Shown here piece by piece: positions 14,124-21,136 of a DNA stretch of 21,448 nt. This stretch comes from Campylobacterales bacterium. GTDB taxonomy: Bacteria; Campylobacterota; Campylobacteria; Campylobacterales; QNZT01. Each line of letters begins with the position of its first letter. The stretch's first letter is position 1. The notes under the pieces are model-generated. The model saw only the letters and a list, made by a program, of their open reading frames with translations, was not told where the DNA came from and ran no database searches. The stretch covers positions 1 through 21,448 of the forward strand of contig JALUNR010000226.1 in NCBI GenBank assembly GCA_027055005.1. The letters are read 5' to 3'. Both the position numbers and the translations under genes were made by a program.

Positions 14124-15140
14124 TTATTTGATGTAGTTTATTGCTTTAGCAGCATTTATTTTACCATAAGCTCTATATAAATCAAAGCCATTTTCATAGT
14201 TTGCGAAATCACCACCTATTTTATCTGCTGTTTTTGTTATAGCCTCATATATTTGACTAAAATTCAATATTGGTTTTAGTGATTTCATCAAAGCAATAAC
14301 TCCTGCAACAGTAGGTGATGAAAAACTAGTACCTTCTACTGATTGATAATTATTATTATCAGATAAGACAAAAACACCCATATTTTCACCCCCTGGAGCT
14401 AAAATATCTATGTTTGAGCCATAGTCTGAATAAGTTGTAACATCATTGTATTCACTAGAAGCACCAACACCAATAACATTTTCATCCTCACTTTCATCAT
14501 CTATACCAAAAGTATCTAAGTTTTGATTTCCATTACCACTTGCAAAAACTGTTATAATACCACTTTCCTTTATCTCTTTTAATTCTTCATGAAGTGGCTG
14601 AGAAATATGAGAACTACCCCAACTACAATTTATAATATCTGCTCCTTGTGCTTTTGCATACTCAAAAGCTTCTATAAATTTTCCTTCACTAGAATTTTCT
14701 AAATCTATACTTATTAGTATCAGTTTTACTTTAGGAGCTATCCCTATTATACCTATCTTATTATTTACTGCACCTATAACACTAGCAACCTCTGTACCAT
14801 GACAATCATTCCCCTTCACATAAGAAAGTTTTGTATTTACATCATAAGTTTTATAAATATTTTCTTTTAAATCTTCGTGTTCATCATCAAAACAATCATC
14901 AATAACAGCGACCCTAACACCTTCCCCTAGTGTTTTATCCCATGCTGGAAGTAGATGTATATCTGCATCGACCTCTGCTGATAAATCATCATAAAAAACA
15001 CTATTTGGATTTATATTCCACATCAACTTAAAATACTCATTATTATTTGGATCAAATAATTTAGTTGTATCTTTAGTAACTGTATTTCCACCTCCACAAC
15101 CTAAAATCAATAAAACTAAAATCAAAATATACTTCTTCAT
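14124..15140 (-). CDS. Subtilisin-like serine protease, lipoprotein, without propeptide
   Basis: An S8 peptidase of 338 residues. The N-terminus is a lipoprotein signal with lipobox LILGC, Cys15, so the enzyme is tethered to a membrane facing the periplasm or outside. The catalytic triad is Asp81 (AVIDD), His114 (CHGTEVAS) and Ser272 (GTSFSSP), with oxyanion Asn203 (ASGNGN). Between Cys15 and the catalytic fold there are only about 50 residues leading to DADIHLLPAWDKTLGEGV, which is the usual beginning of the mature protease; the propeptide that normally precedes it is missing and is encoded next door. It is the first gene of the five-gene run. Cys83, Cys113 and Cys172 might form a disulfide. 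Confidence 0.95.
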   Translation of the reverse strand: MKKYILILVLLILGCGGGNTVTKDTTKLFDPNNNEYFKLMWNINPNSVFYDDLSAEVDADIHLLPAWDKTLGEGVRVAVIDDCFDDEHEDLKENIYKTYDVNTKLSYVKGNDCHGTEVASVIGAVNNKIGIIGIAPKVKLILISIDLENSSEGKFIEAFEYAKAQGADIINCSWGSSHISQPLHEELKEIKESGIITVFASGNGNQNLDTFGIDDESEDENVIGVGASSEYNDVTTYSDYGSNIDILAPGGENMGVFVLSDNNNYQSVEGTSFSSPTVAGVIALMKSLKPILNFSQIYEAITKTADKIGGDFANYENGFDLYRAYGKINAAKAINYIK

Positions 15141-15151
15141 AAGAGGATTTT

Positions 15152-15159
15152 ACTATAAT
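15152..15159. promoter_or_regulatory. Overlapping divergent -10 elements for the protease run and dnaG
   Basis: Only 25 bases separate the divergent ATGs (15140 and 15166). In them, TATAAT on the plus strand (15154-15159) and TATAGT on the minus strand (15152-15157) overlap. Each would start transcription at or very near its ATG, and neither gene has a Shine-Dalgarno at useful distance, so both messages may be leaderless. Confidence 0.5.
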
Positions 15160-15165
15160 CAACTT

Positions 15166-16821
15166 ATGATAGAACAAAGCTCAATAGAAAATCTTAAAAA
15201 TCGTCTTGATATTGTTGATGTAATTGGTGAATATTTAGAGCTTAAAAAAAGTGGTGCAAACTTTAAAGCAAACTGCCCTTTTCATGGAGAAAAAACTCCA
15301 TCTTTTGTGGTAAGTCCTTCTAAACAGATATTCCACTGTTTTGGTTGTGGAATTGGTGGAGATGGTATCAAATTTGTTATGGAGTATGAAAAATTAAATT
15401 ATCCAGAAACTATTGAAAAATTAGCACAACGATACAATATCACTCTAAATTATACAGAAGTTGATAAAACTAAAGAGAAACAAAAAAAGATACTTGAAGA
15501 ATTAAATCATTTTTATAGACAATATTTTGAAAAAGATTTTAAAGCTAAAGAGTATATTTTTTCAAGAGGTATTTATGAGAGTAGTATAGAAAAATTTGAA
15601 ATAGGTTTTGCCCCAGCATCACATGAAAGTTTAAATCTTTTAAAAAGTAAATATATTTCAATCCAAGAAGCATTAGAAGTTGGAGCAGTTGCGACAGATG
15701 AAAATGGTAGAGCATATGCAAGATTTTCAAATCGCTTAACATTCCCTATCTATAATCAAGGTGGAAAACTTGTTGGATTTGGTGGAAGAACTATCTCAAA
15801 TCACCCTGCAAAGTATATAAACTCACCTCAAAGTAAAATCTTTGATAAATCAAGACTTTTATATGGATATCACAAAGCTAGAAGTAGCATCTCAAAGATG
15901 GATGAAGTGATAGTTTGTGAGGGTTACTTAGATGTGATAATGCTTCATCAAGCAGGATTTACAAATGCAGTTGCTACTTTAGGAACAGCTTTAACTACTT
16001 CTCACATACCTATGCTTTTAAAGGGTGCTAGTAGAGTTATCATAGCCTATGATGGAGATGATGCTGGGATAAATGCTGCTTTTAAGGCTTCTACTATGCT
16101 TTCAGCTAAGGGAGCTAAGGGTGGAGTTGTAATATTTGGTGGGGGGAAAGACCCTGCTGATATGGTAAAAGAGGGTAAGATAAAAGAGTTAAAAGAGATT
16201 TTTTCAAATCCTAAAGGTTTTATAGAGTTTTGTTTTGAGATTATAATCTCAAGATTTAACATAAATGACCCTCTTCAAAAAGAGGATGCTTATAAAGATA
16301 GTTTAAAGTATCTTGCCACTTTATCGCCACTTTTGCAAGAAGAGTATAGAGGGTATTTATCATCACTTCTAAAGATAGATGAAAAGCTTATAAGAGTGGC
16401 TAAAAAAACTAAAGATAGTCAAAAAAGATTAGTTAGAAGAGAGGATATAAGTGAGCTTACTTTGATAAAGACTTTTTTAGCTCATGCAAATTTGATAGAT
16501 AGTATCTTAGACAGTGTTGGAGAGGATATATTTGTAGTGCATAAGGCTGAGTTTTTAGCACTTTTGAGAGGGGAATTGGAAAATCCTTACCTTATGGAGA
16601 TAGAGATAAGAGATGATATAAAAGAGCTTAGTGAAGATGAGTTAAAAGACCAAATTTTAAAGCTACTTGTCATCAAAAATAGGCAAAGATTATCTCAAAT
16701 CAAGGCAGATAAAGCAATAGAGTTTGAAAAAAAGAGTTTTCTGCTAAGACGAATAAATGAAAATATAAAAAAATTACAAAAAGGGGAGTTGGTTAGTTAT
16801 GAGAGCTTTAGCACTATTTAG
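15166..16821 (+). CDS. dnaG: DNA primase
   Basis: DnaG makes RNA primers for replication. The zinc-binding domain has Cys37, His40, Cys58 and Cys61 (CPFHGEKTPSF through FHCFGCGIGGD), followed by the RNAP-like core (about 120-245) and the TOPRIM domain with Glu252 (VCEGYLDV), Asp296 and Asp298 (AYDGDDAG). The C-terminal part (370-551) would bind the DnaB helicase. Length 551 is typical for Campylobacterota. The ATG lies six bases after a TATAAT and lacks a Shine-Dalgarno, so a leaderless message is possible. The 3' end overlaps the PP-loop gene by 23 bases. Confidence 0.98.
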   Translation: MIEQSSIENLKNRLDIVDVIGEYLELKKSGANFKANCPFHGEKTPSFVVSPSKQIFHCFGCGIGGDGIKFVMEYEKLNYPETIEKLAQRYNITLNYTEVDKTKEKQKKILEELNHFYRQYFEKDFKAKEYIFSRGIYESSIEKFEIGFAPASHESLNLLKSKYISIQEALEVGAVATDENGRAYARFSNRLTFPIYNQGGKLVGFGGRTISNHPAKYINSPQSKIFDKSRLLYGYHKARSSISKMDEVIVCEGYLDVIMLHQAGFTNAVATLGTALTTSHIPMLLKGASRVIIAYDGDDAGINAAFKASTMLSAKGAKGGVVIFGGGKDPADMVKEGKIKELKEIFSNPKGFIEFCFEIIISRFNINDPLQKEDAYKDSLKYLATLSPLLQEEYRGYLSSLLKIDEKLIRVAKKTKDSQKRLVRREDISELTLIKTFLAHANLIDSILDSVGEDIFVVHKAEFLALLRGELENPYLMEIEIRDDIKELSEDELKDQILKLLVIKNRQRLSQIKADKAIEFEKKSFLLRRINENIKKLQKGELVSYESFSTI

Positions 16822-17785
16822 TGGGGGACTTGATAGTATGATAAGTGTTAAGTTACTTACAGATCAGGGGATAGATGTAACTGCACTGCATATTGATGTA
16901 GGATTTGGAAGTAGCAAAGACAACAGTGAGATACTAAGAAGCAGAGCCCAAATGGTTGGAGCAAATTTTGAGATAATAGATGAAAAAGATAACTTTGTAA
17001 AAAATATCCTTTTCAATCCAAAATATGGCTATGGAAAAAACTTCAACCCATGCATTGACTGTCATGCAAATATGTTTAGGATAGCTTTGGGCTTGCTTGA
17101 TAGGTATGATGCAAGTTTTGTGATAACTGGAGAGGTTATAGGGCAAAGACCTATGAGCCAAAGAAGTGATGCTATCAAAAATGTTACAAAACTAGCTGGA
17201 GATGAAGAGGGTGGCTTGATACTTCGCCCTATGAGTGCAAAGCTTATGGAGCCTACAAAGCCGGAATTAGAGGGTTGGGTAGATAGAGAGAAACTTTTGG
17301 ATGTTAGTGGCAGAAGTAGAGAAGTCCAACTAAACTTAGCTAAAGAGTATGGATTTAGTGAGTTTGAAAGTCCAGGTGGAGGATGTCTTTTAACCCAAGA
17401 AGCTATGGCTACAAAGATAAGAGAGCATATAAAACATGAAGAGTTTATAGTAGAAGATGTAGAACTTTTAAAACATGGAAGACACTTAAGACTTCCCGGA
17501 GGAGCAAAACTAGTAGTAGGCAGACATAAAGAGGATAATGAATACATCGCAAAAGTAGATAATCCAAAATACATCTTTGCAAAAGCTTTAGATATAGCTG
17601 GACCACTAAGTTTGATAAACAAAAATGCAAGTGAGGGAGATAAACTACTAGCTAGTAAGATAATCCTAACTTACACAAAAACCAAAAGTGATGAGCTTGG
17701 AAAAGTGAAGATAGGGGAGGAAGTTTATGAAGCTAAGCCTTTTGAGAGTAAGGGTGAGGTTAGGGAGTTTTTTGTTGTTGGATAG
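16799..17785 (+). CDS. PP-loop ATPase with NFACT-R-like tail, putative RNA thiolation enzyme
   Basis: A 328-residue protein with an N-terminal adenine-nucleotide alpha-hydrolase domain: the PP-loop SGGLDS at 8-13, then ALHIDVGFGSS. Cysteines that could work in sulfur transfer are Cys85 and Cys88 (NPCIDCHANMF) and Cys196 (SPGGGCLLT). This layout is like MnmA/ThiI thiolases but lacks the THUMP domain of ThiI. The C-terminal part, HGRHLRLPGGAKLVVGRHKE (226-245), resembles the RNA-binding NFACT-R fold. It is likely to modify or repair RNA, but the target is unknown to me. It overlaps dnaG by 23 bases, with GGGGAG upstream of ATG, so it is translationally coupled to the primase. Confidence 0.85.
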   Translation: MRALALFSGGLDSMISVKLLTDQGIDVTALHIDVGFGSSKDNSEILRSRAQMVGANFEIIDEKDNFVKNILFNPKYGYGKNFNPCIDCHANMFRIALGLLDRYDASFVITGEVIGQRPMSQRSDAIKNVTKLAGDEEGGLILRPMSAKLMEPTKPELEGWVDREKLLDVSGRSREVQLNLAKEYGFSEFESPGGGCLLTQEAMATKIREHIKHEEFIVEDVELLKHGRHLRLPGGAKLVVGRHKEDNEYIAKVDNPKYIFAKALDIAGPLSLINKNASEGDKLLASKIILTYTKTKSDELGKVKIGEEVYEAKPFESKGEVREFFVVG

Positions 17786-17790
17786 GATAG

Positions 17791-17830
17791 TCTTTACATT
17801 TTAATATTATATGCTATAATTATGTAAAGA
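17791..17830 (+). promoter_or_regulatory. Toxin-antitoxin promoter with nested palindromes
   Basis: A sigma-70-type promoter: TTTACA at 17793-17798, 16-base gap, TATAAT at 17815-17820 with a TGC extension. The outer inverted repeat tctttacat / atgtaaaga (17791-17799 and 17822-17830) brackets it and the inner one attata / tataat (17806-17811 and 17815-17820) covers the -10. This is what an operator for an autoregulating ribbon-helix-helix antitoxin looks like. Confidence 0.75.
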
Positions 17831-17851
17831 AAATATAAAAGGTTGTTTATC

Positions 17852-18100
17852 ATGAAAAGAGCAGTAAATCTAAGGCTTGAAGAGAGTATGATTTTAACTT
17901 TAAATCAACTAGCAGATGAGTTAAATACTACAAAAACAGATATAGTTGAAAAGGCTATAAAGCTTTTTTCAAAAAATAAACAAAAAAAGCAAAATGACCT
18001 TTTAGAGTTTGCAGGGATACTAAAAAACAATGAAGCCAATAATTTACTAGAAAATATCAAAAATGATAAAAATAGTAAAGATTTTGAGTTAAGTTTATGA
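17852..18100 (+). CDS. Ribbon-helix-helix antitoxin
   Basis: An 82-residue protein whose first half is a CopG/Arc-like ribbon-helix-helix DNA-binding unit: the strand AVNLRLEESM followed by two helices (ILTLNQLADELN and KTDIVEKAIKLFSK). The second half is charged and probably wraps the toxin. I begin at ATG 17852, with AAAAGG nine bases upstream; the open frame from TTG at 17843 lacks support. Its stop overlaps the toxin start by four bases (ATGA), the standard toxin-antitoxin layout. It would neutralise the PIN toxin and repress its own promoter through the palindromes just upstream. The pair sits inside the dnaG-side run of plus-strand genes. Confidence 0.88.
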   Translation: MKRAVNLRLEESMILTLNQLADELNTTKTDIVEKAIKLFSKNKQKKQNDLLEFAGILKNNEANNLLENIKNDKNSKDFELSL

Positions 18101-18489
18101 GTGAAAAGTATATTTTAGATAGTGATATTTTAATATATTTTTTAAAGGGAGAGAAAGATACAGTTGAAAAAGTTATATCTTTGCCTAAAAATGATTTATA
18201 TATTACAATTATAAATTATACAGAGTTGTTATATGGAATATATAATTCAAATAAAATTACCCAAAACAAAGAGAAAATACTACCTTTTTTAGATAATTTT
18301 AAAATTTTACAATTTGATAAACAATCAAGCGAGATCTTTGCTAAGTTAAAAACTAGACTTAAAAAACAGGGGAATATTGTAGCTGATATGAATTTGATGA
18401 TAGCTAGTATTGCTATTTCTAATAAAGCTATTTTGTTTACAAATAATTTAAAACACTTCAATAGAATTGAAGAACTTAAACTACTATAA
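18097..18489 (+). CDS. PIN-domain toxin of the VapC type
   Basis: A 130-residue PIN-domain RNase. Acidic and metal-site positions: Asp8 in YILDSDILIYFL, Glu43 in NYTELLYG and Asp97 in VADMNLMIAS, with Asn99 where many VapC proteins have a second aspartate, and the late T-N-N motif (115-117) of the LFTNNLKHF stretch. VapC toxins cleave tRNA or rRNA; the target here is not readable from the sequence. It overlaps the antitoxin by four bases and is followed after 15 bases by an unrelated gene pair. All the usual landmarks are intact, so it is probably functional. Confidence 0.93.
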   Translation: MSEKYILDSDILIYFLKGEKDTVEKVISLPKNDLYITIINYTELLYGIYNSNKITQNKEKILPFLDNFKILQFDKQSSEIFAKLKTRLKKQGNIVADMNLMIASIAISNKAILFTNNLKHFNRIEELKLL

Positions 18490-18504
18490 CTTCAAAGGAA
18501 AAAA

Positions 18505-18696
18505 ATGAACGGACAAAAAAGAAGCAACATAAAATCAGGACTAAAAGTAAAGATAGTCTTAAAAGAGCATCAAAGATGTGGTACTTTAACCCAGGGAGTA
18601 GTAGGTAAAATCTTAACTAACTCAGCGACTCATCCTCATGGTATAAAAGTGAGATTGGTTAGTGGTGAAGTTGGAAGAGTGAAAGAGATATTGTAA
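18505..18696 (+). CDS. YwbE family protein (DUF2196)
   Basis: A 63-residue basic protein of the YwbE/DUF2196 family. It has the compact pattern of the family: MNGQKRSNIKSGLKVKIVLK, then QRCGTLTQGVVGKILT, HPHGIKVRL and SGEVGRVKEI, a small beta-barrel rich in glycine that looks like a KOW or nucleic-acid binding fold. Its function is unknown; nucleic-acid binding is an inference from the charge and fold. AAAGGA precedes the ATG. The stop codon TAA is followed immediately by the ATG of the YaiI gene, so the two are coupled. Confidence 0.93.
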   Translation: MNGQKRSNIKSGLKVKIVLKEHQRCGTLTQGVVGKILTNSATHPHGIKVRLVSGEVGRVKEIL

Positions 18697-19146
18697 ATGA
18701 AGCTTTTTATAGATGCAGATGCTTTTCCAAATCTTTTAAAACCGATAGTCTTAAAGGCAATTCAAAGAGAAAAACTAGAAACTATAGTTATTTCAAATAA
18801 AAAGGTTACTATCGGTCAAAGTGAGTTTATAGAGTATTTGATAGTAAGTCAAGGAGCAAATGAAGCTGATCATAAGATAGTGGAAATGGTTGAGCAAAAT
18901 GACTTGGTTATAACTGCTGATATTCCACTAGCTAATAGAGTTATAGATAAAAATGCTCATGCAATAGACCACAGAGGTGAACTTTATAGTAAAGAAAATA
19001 TCAAACAGTATCTAACTATGCGAAACTTTATGCAAGAGATGAGAGATGCAGGAGAGATAACAGGTGGTCCAAAACCTTTTGGAGGTAAAGATGCCCAAAA
19101 CTTTGCAAACTCTTTCAATGCTTTTTTACAAAGAAGAAGTTTTTAG
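18697..19146 (+). CDS. YaiI/YqxD family protein (UPF0178, DUF188)
   Basis: A 149-residue protein of the UPF0178 family. It opens with the hallmark IDADAFP (5-11), has GANEADHKIVEMV at 53-65 and the VITADIPLANRVIDKNA segment (75-91), and ends in the GGPKPFGGKDAQNFANSFNAFL tail. The fold is related to PIN/NYN-type nucleases, with conserved aspartates 6, 8, 57 and 79, so a nuclease role is plausible but not known. Its ATG directly abuts the YwbE stop. Its 3' end overlaps the convergent YgjP-like gene by 21 bases, with no terminator between them. Confidence 0.95.
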   Translation: MKLFIDADAFPNLLKPIVLKAIQREKLETIVISNKKVTIGQSEFIEYLIVSQGANEADHKIVEMVEQNDLVITADIPLANRVIDKNAHAIDHRGELYSKENIKQYLTMRNFMQEMRDAGEITGGPKPFGGKDAQNFANSFNAFLQRRSF

Positions 19147-19773
19147 CATCTTCTCCCTCTCTCTAAAATCAGGCATAAACTTTTCTATATAACTATAAAA
19201 CTCTACACTATGATTTGGATGAGTTAGGTGGGCTAGTTCATGAAGTACAACATACTCGATAGCATCAAGTGGCTTTTTTACTAAGTGTAGGCTTAGGTTT
19301 ATATAAGCTTTTTGAGTGTTGCATGAACCCCATCTAGTTTTGCTATCTCTTACAGTTAGTTTTTGGACTTTTTTATTTATAATTTTTTCCCAAGCAATCA
19401 AAATTTTTGGAAAAATCTCATATGATTTTTGTCTGTAAAACTCTTTTAATATTTTTTGTTTTAAGTTGAAATCATCAAGGTTTTTACTCTCTATTATTAT
19501 TTCATCATCCTCTATAAAAGCTCTATTTTTTTTACCCTCTACTAATCTTAATTTATACTCAAATCCCAAATATCTTATAACATCCCCATTAACTAATTTT
19601 AATGCTTTAGGGAAAGTAGAAAGTTTTTTTTCTATCCATTTTTTTTTACTTTCCAAAAACTCATAGGCTCTTTTTTTTGATACAAAATATGGATAAGTTA
19701 GTATAACTTCATTATGAGATTTTATCCTTATAGAAATATTTTTTACATTTTTTCTTATAACAATTATGTTCAT
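19126..19773 (-). CDS. YgjP-like HExxH protein (DUF45, M48-like)
   Basis: A 215-residue protein of the YgjP/DUF45 family with a zincin motif: His178, Glu179, His182 (HELAH) and a third ligand His188 in HPNHS, preceded by the hallmark SKTRWGSC (144-151). The N-terminal part NISIRIKSHNEVILTYP is typical. Family names vary between M48-type metallopeptidase and UTP pyrophosphatase, so the activity is not settled. The cytoplasmic location follows from the lack of a signal. The gene is last in a minus-strand run, 19 bases after the channel gene. There is no Shine-Dalgarno in front of ATG 19773; a TATAGT lies ten bases upstream. Confidence 0.92.
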   Translation of the reverse strand: MNIIVIRKNVKNISIRIKSHNEVILTYPYFVSKKRAYEFLESKKKWIEKKLSTFPKALKLVNGDVIRYLGFEYKLRLVEGKKNRAFIEDDEIIIESKNLDDFNLKQKILKEFYRQKSYEIFPKILIAWEKIINKKVQKLTVRDSKTRWGSCNTQKAYINLSLHLVKKPLDAIEYVVLHELAHLTHPNHSVEFYSYIEKFMPDFREREKMLKTSSL

Positions 19774-19792
19774 AAGTCATTGTACTATAAAA

Positions 19793-20374
19793 TTATTTTA
19801 TCTCTTTATTTTGATGAGCATATATGAGTATCGCTACAAAAACACCACCTTGTACTACCCCCAACACAACTTCTGAAACAACAGCTATCATAGCTGGAAG
19901 AGTTTGAGGTATCCAATCTCCAGAACCTAAAGTTGTAAAAGTTACGGTAGATATGTATATTGATGTTATAAGGCTGTGATCATGTATAGATTGCAAATTT
20001 TGTGGTGAAAGTTGGGCACTTAAATGAAATAGTGAAAATACATCCAAAATATCAAACAAAATCGCATAGTAAATTATCGTTATCACTGTTATCTCAAGAT
20101 ATAGTAAAACTATTTGCATCAAAGCTAAGTGTATATGAAAAGTTGAACGACTAAAGATATAAATCCCTGTATCTAAAATAGCAAATCTTGCTATTACTAT
20201 ATAGATAATATTTGCTATCAAAACCCCGTCATGATAAGTTTTAAAAAGAGATGGATTTATATGATTTAAAAAGAGTTCAAAAAGTATAGGTAGTAAAATC
20301 AAAGGTAGTATCAAAAAAGCGATTCTTTCATTTACTACAAAGCGGTTTTTTCTATTTGTTATCTTTTTTAACAC
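19793..20374 (-). CDS. Small ion channel with a variant selectivity filter
   Basis: A 193-residue inner-membrane protein with about four hydrophobic segments (17-37, 50-68, 84-108, 163-186) and a pore loop between the last two. The filter reads TTLGSGDW (147-154), where potassium channels have T-V-G-Y-G-D; the tyrosine is Ser151. The last helix (AMIAVVSEVVLGVVQGGVFV) is the usual inner helix of Ion_trans_2 proteins, so it would assemble as a tetramer. No regulatory domain follows. The start is GTG at 20374, overlapping the previous stop by seven bases, with AAAGG six bases upstream. Ion selectivity cannot be read from the sequence and may not be potassium-specific. Confidence 0.82.
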   Translation of the reverse strand: MLKKITNRKNRFVVNERIAFLILPLILLPILFELFLNHINPSLFKTYHDGVLIANIIYIVIARFAILDTGIYIFSRSTFHIHLALMQIVLLYLEITVITIIYYAILFDILDVFSLFHLSAQLSPQNLQSIHDHSLITSIYISTVTFTTLGSGDWIPQTLPAMIAVVSEVVLGVVQGGVFVAILIYAHQNKEIK

Positions 20375-20685
20375 TTTTTACCTTTTAAAAGCTCTTTAAA
20401 TCTTTTTGTTATCTCTTCTGATTGAAGTAATCCTTCTATAAATATCTCATTATCAAGTATCAAAGTTGGGTCTTTTGAAACTCCTTTTTCTACTGCTTTT
20501 AAACTATCATAGACAAATGAGAACTTCACTCTTATAGGAAGATGCTTTATAGCACAACTTACTCTTTTTGAGAGTTTTGCACTATCTACTTTACTTCCAT
20601 ATATAACTGCTTCATGAAGTGGGAAAGATGAAGAGGCATTTAAAACCTCTCCCTCTTTCATCTCTTTACAAACGGTGTTTTGCAA
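20368..20685 (-). CDS. Thioredoxin-fold-like protein without CXXC
   Basis: A 105-residue cytoplasmic protein. The C-terminal half, KDPTLILDNEIFIEGLLQSEEITKRF (71-96), has the cis-Pro strand and final helix layout of small thioredoxin-fold proteins (x-P-x-L-x-I-x-x-x-x-x-x-E/x-G), with Pro73. No CXXC is present; cysteines are at 6, 44 and 105. The fold call is an inference. The frame begins with TTG at 20685, three bases after the CMD-family stop, with only a weak GAG upstream; an ATG at 20661 (97 residues) is an alternative. It overlaps the channel gene by seven bases and so belongs to a three- or four-gene operon. Confidence 0.65.
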   Translation of the reverse strand: MQNTVCKEMKEGEVLNASSSFPLHEAVIYGSKVDSAKLSKRVSCAIKHLPIRVKFSFVYDSLKAVEKGVSKDPTLILDNEIFIEGLLQSEEITKRFKELLKGKKC

Positions 20686-20688
20686 AAT

Positions 20689-21054
20689 TTAGCTCAAAAA
20701 AGTATCAAATATACTCTTTGCATTTCCCATCAAAGAGCTTGAATTTGCATGTTTTACTATTCTAACTAAGAAAGCTAACTCCTCTTTTGTAACTCCCATT
20801 TTTTTAAGCATTTTTGTCTGCTCTCTCATACACTCTTCACTTCCTTTAGTTAAAGATACTGCAAGAGCTAAAAGCATAGAAGTTTTAGGATCAAATGGAT
20901 TGTTTTCATCTTGAACACTAAACTTACTACTCATAGCTTGTTCTACTAAAAATCTAGGATCCATTGCTTTTGCACTGTTTAAACTCTCTGGTAACTCTCC
21001 CATCTTTTCTATCATCATCGCTTCTACTTGTTCTGGTGTTGGTACATTTGCCAT
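20689..21054 (-). CDS. Carboxymuconolactone decarboxylase (AhpD-like) family protein
   Basis: A 121-residue all-helical protein of the CMD/AhpD family. DPKTSMLLALAVSLTKGSEECM (55-76) and the helix after it, LKKMGVTKEELAFLVRIVKH, are the family core. In AhpD-type enzymes the motif is C-x-x-C-x-x-x-H; here it is Ser72, Cys75 and Gln79, so the classic redox pair and its histidine are lost and the protein cannot work as a thiol peroxidase reductase in the usual way. AGGAG precedes ATG. It is the first gene of the run CMD, thioredoxin-like, channel, YgjP-like, after a palindrome-rich promoter region. Confidence 0.85.
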   Translation of the reverse strand: MANVPTPEQVEAMMIEKMGELPESLNSAKAMDPRFLVEQAMSSKFSVQDENNPFDPKTSMLLALAVSLTKGSEECMREQTKMLKKMGVTKEELAFLVRIVKHANSSSLMGNAKSIFDTFLS

Positions 21055-21081
21055 ATTTCTCTCCTACTTAATATATTTTTC

Positions 21082-21096
21082 GATGGAAATTCCATC
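21082..21096. promoter_or_regulatory. Operator-like palindrome upstream of the CMD gene
   Basis: gatggaa, one base, ttccatc: seven-base arms in perfect inverted orientation, about 28 bases upstream of the CMD ATG and just before an A/T-rich tract with TATATT on the minus strand. Its position fits a repressor or activator site. No family can be named. Confidence 0.5.
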
Positions 21097-21100
21097 ATCA

Positions 21101-21124
21101 AAGCACTCTTAAAAAAGAGTGCTT
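21101..21124 (-). terminator. Hairpin after the RND pump gene
   Basis: A perfect ten-base stem (aagcactctt / aagagtgctt) with a four-A loop, 12 bases beyond the RND stop. On the minus strand only a short T run follows. It most likely terminates or attenuates the RND transcript before the CMD operon. Confidence 0.65.
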
Positions 21125-21136
21125 CAAAGATGAAAC

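Noticed and set aside
17062..17622. Long open frame of 186 codons on the minus strand, antisense to the PP-loop gene
   Set aside because: Composition is rich in S, P, L and F with no family resemblance; it is the antisense shadow of a well-supported gene and has no promoter or ribosome site of note.
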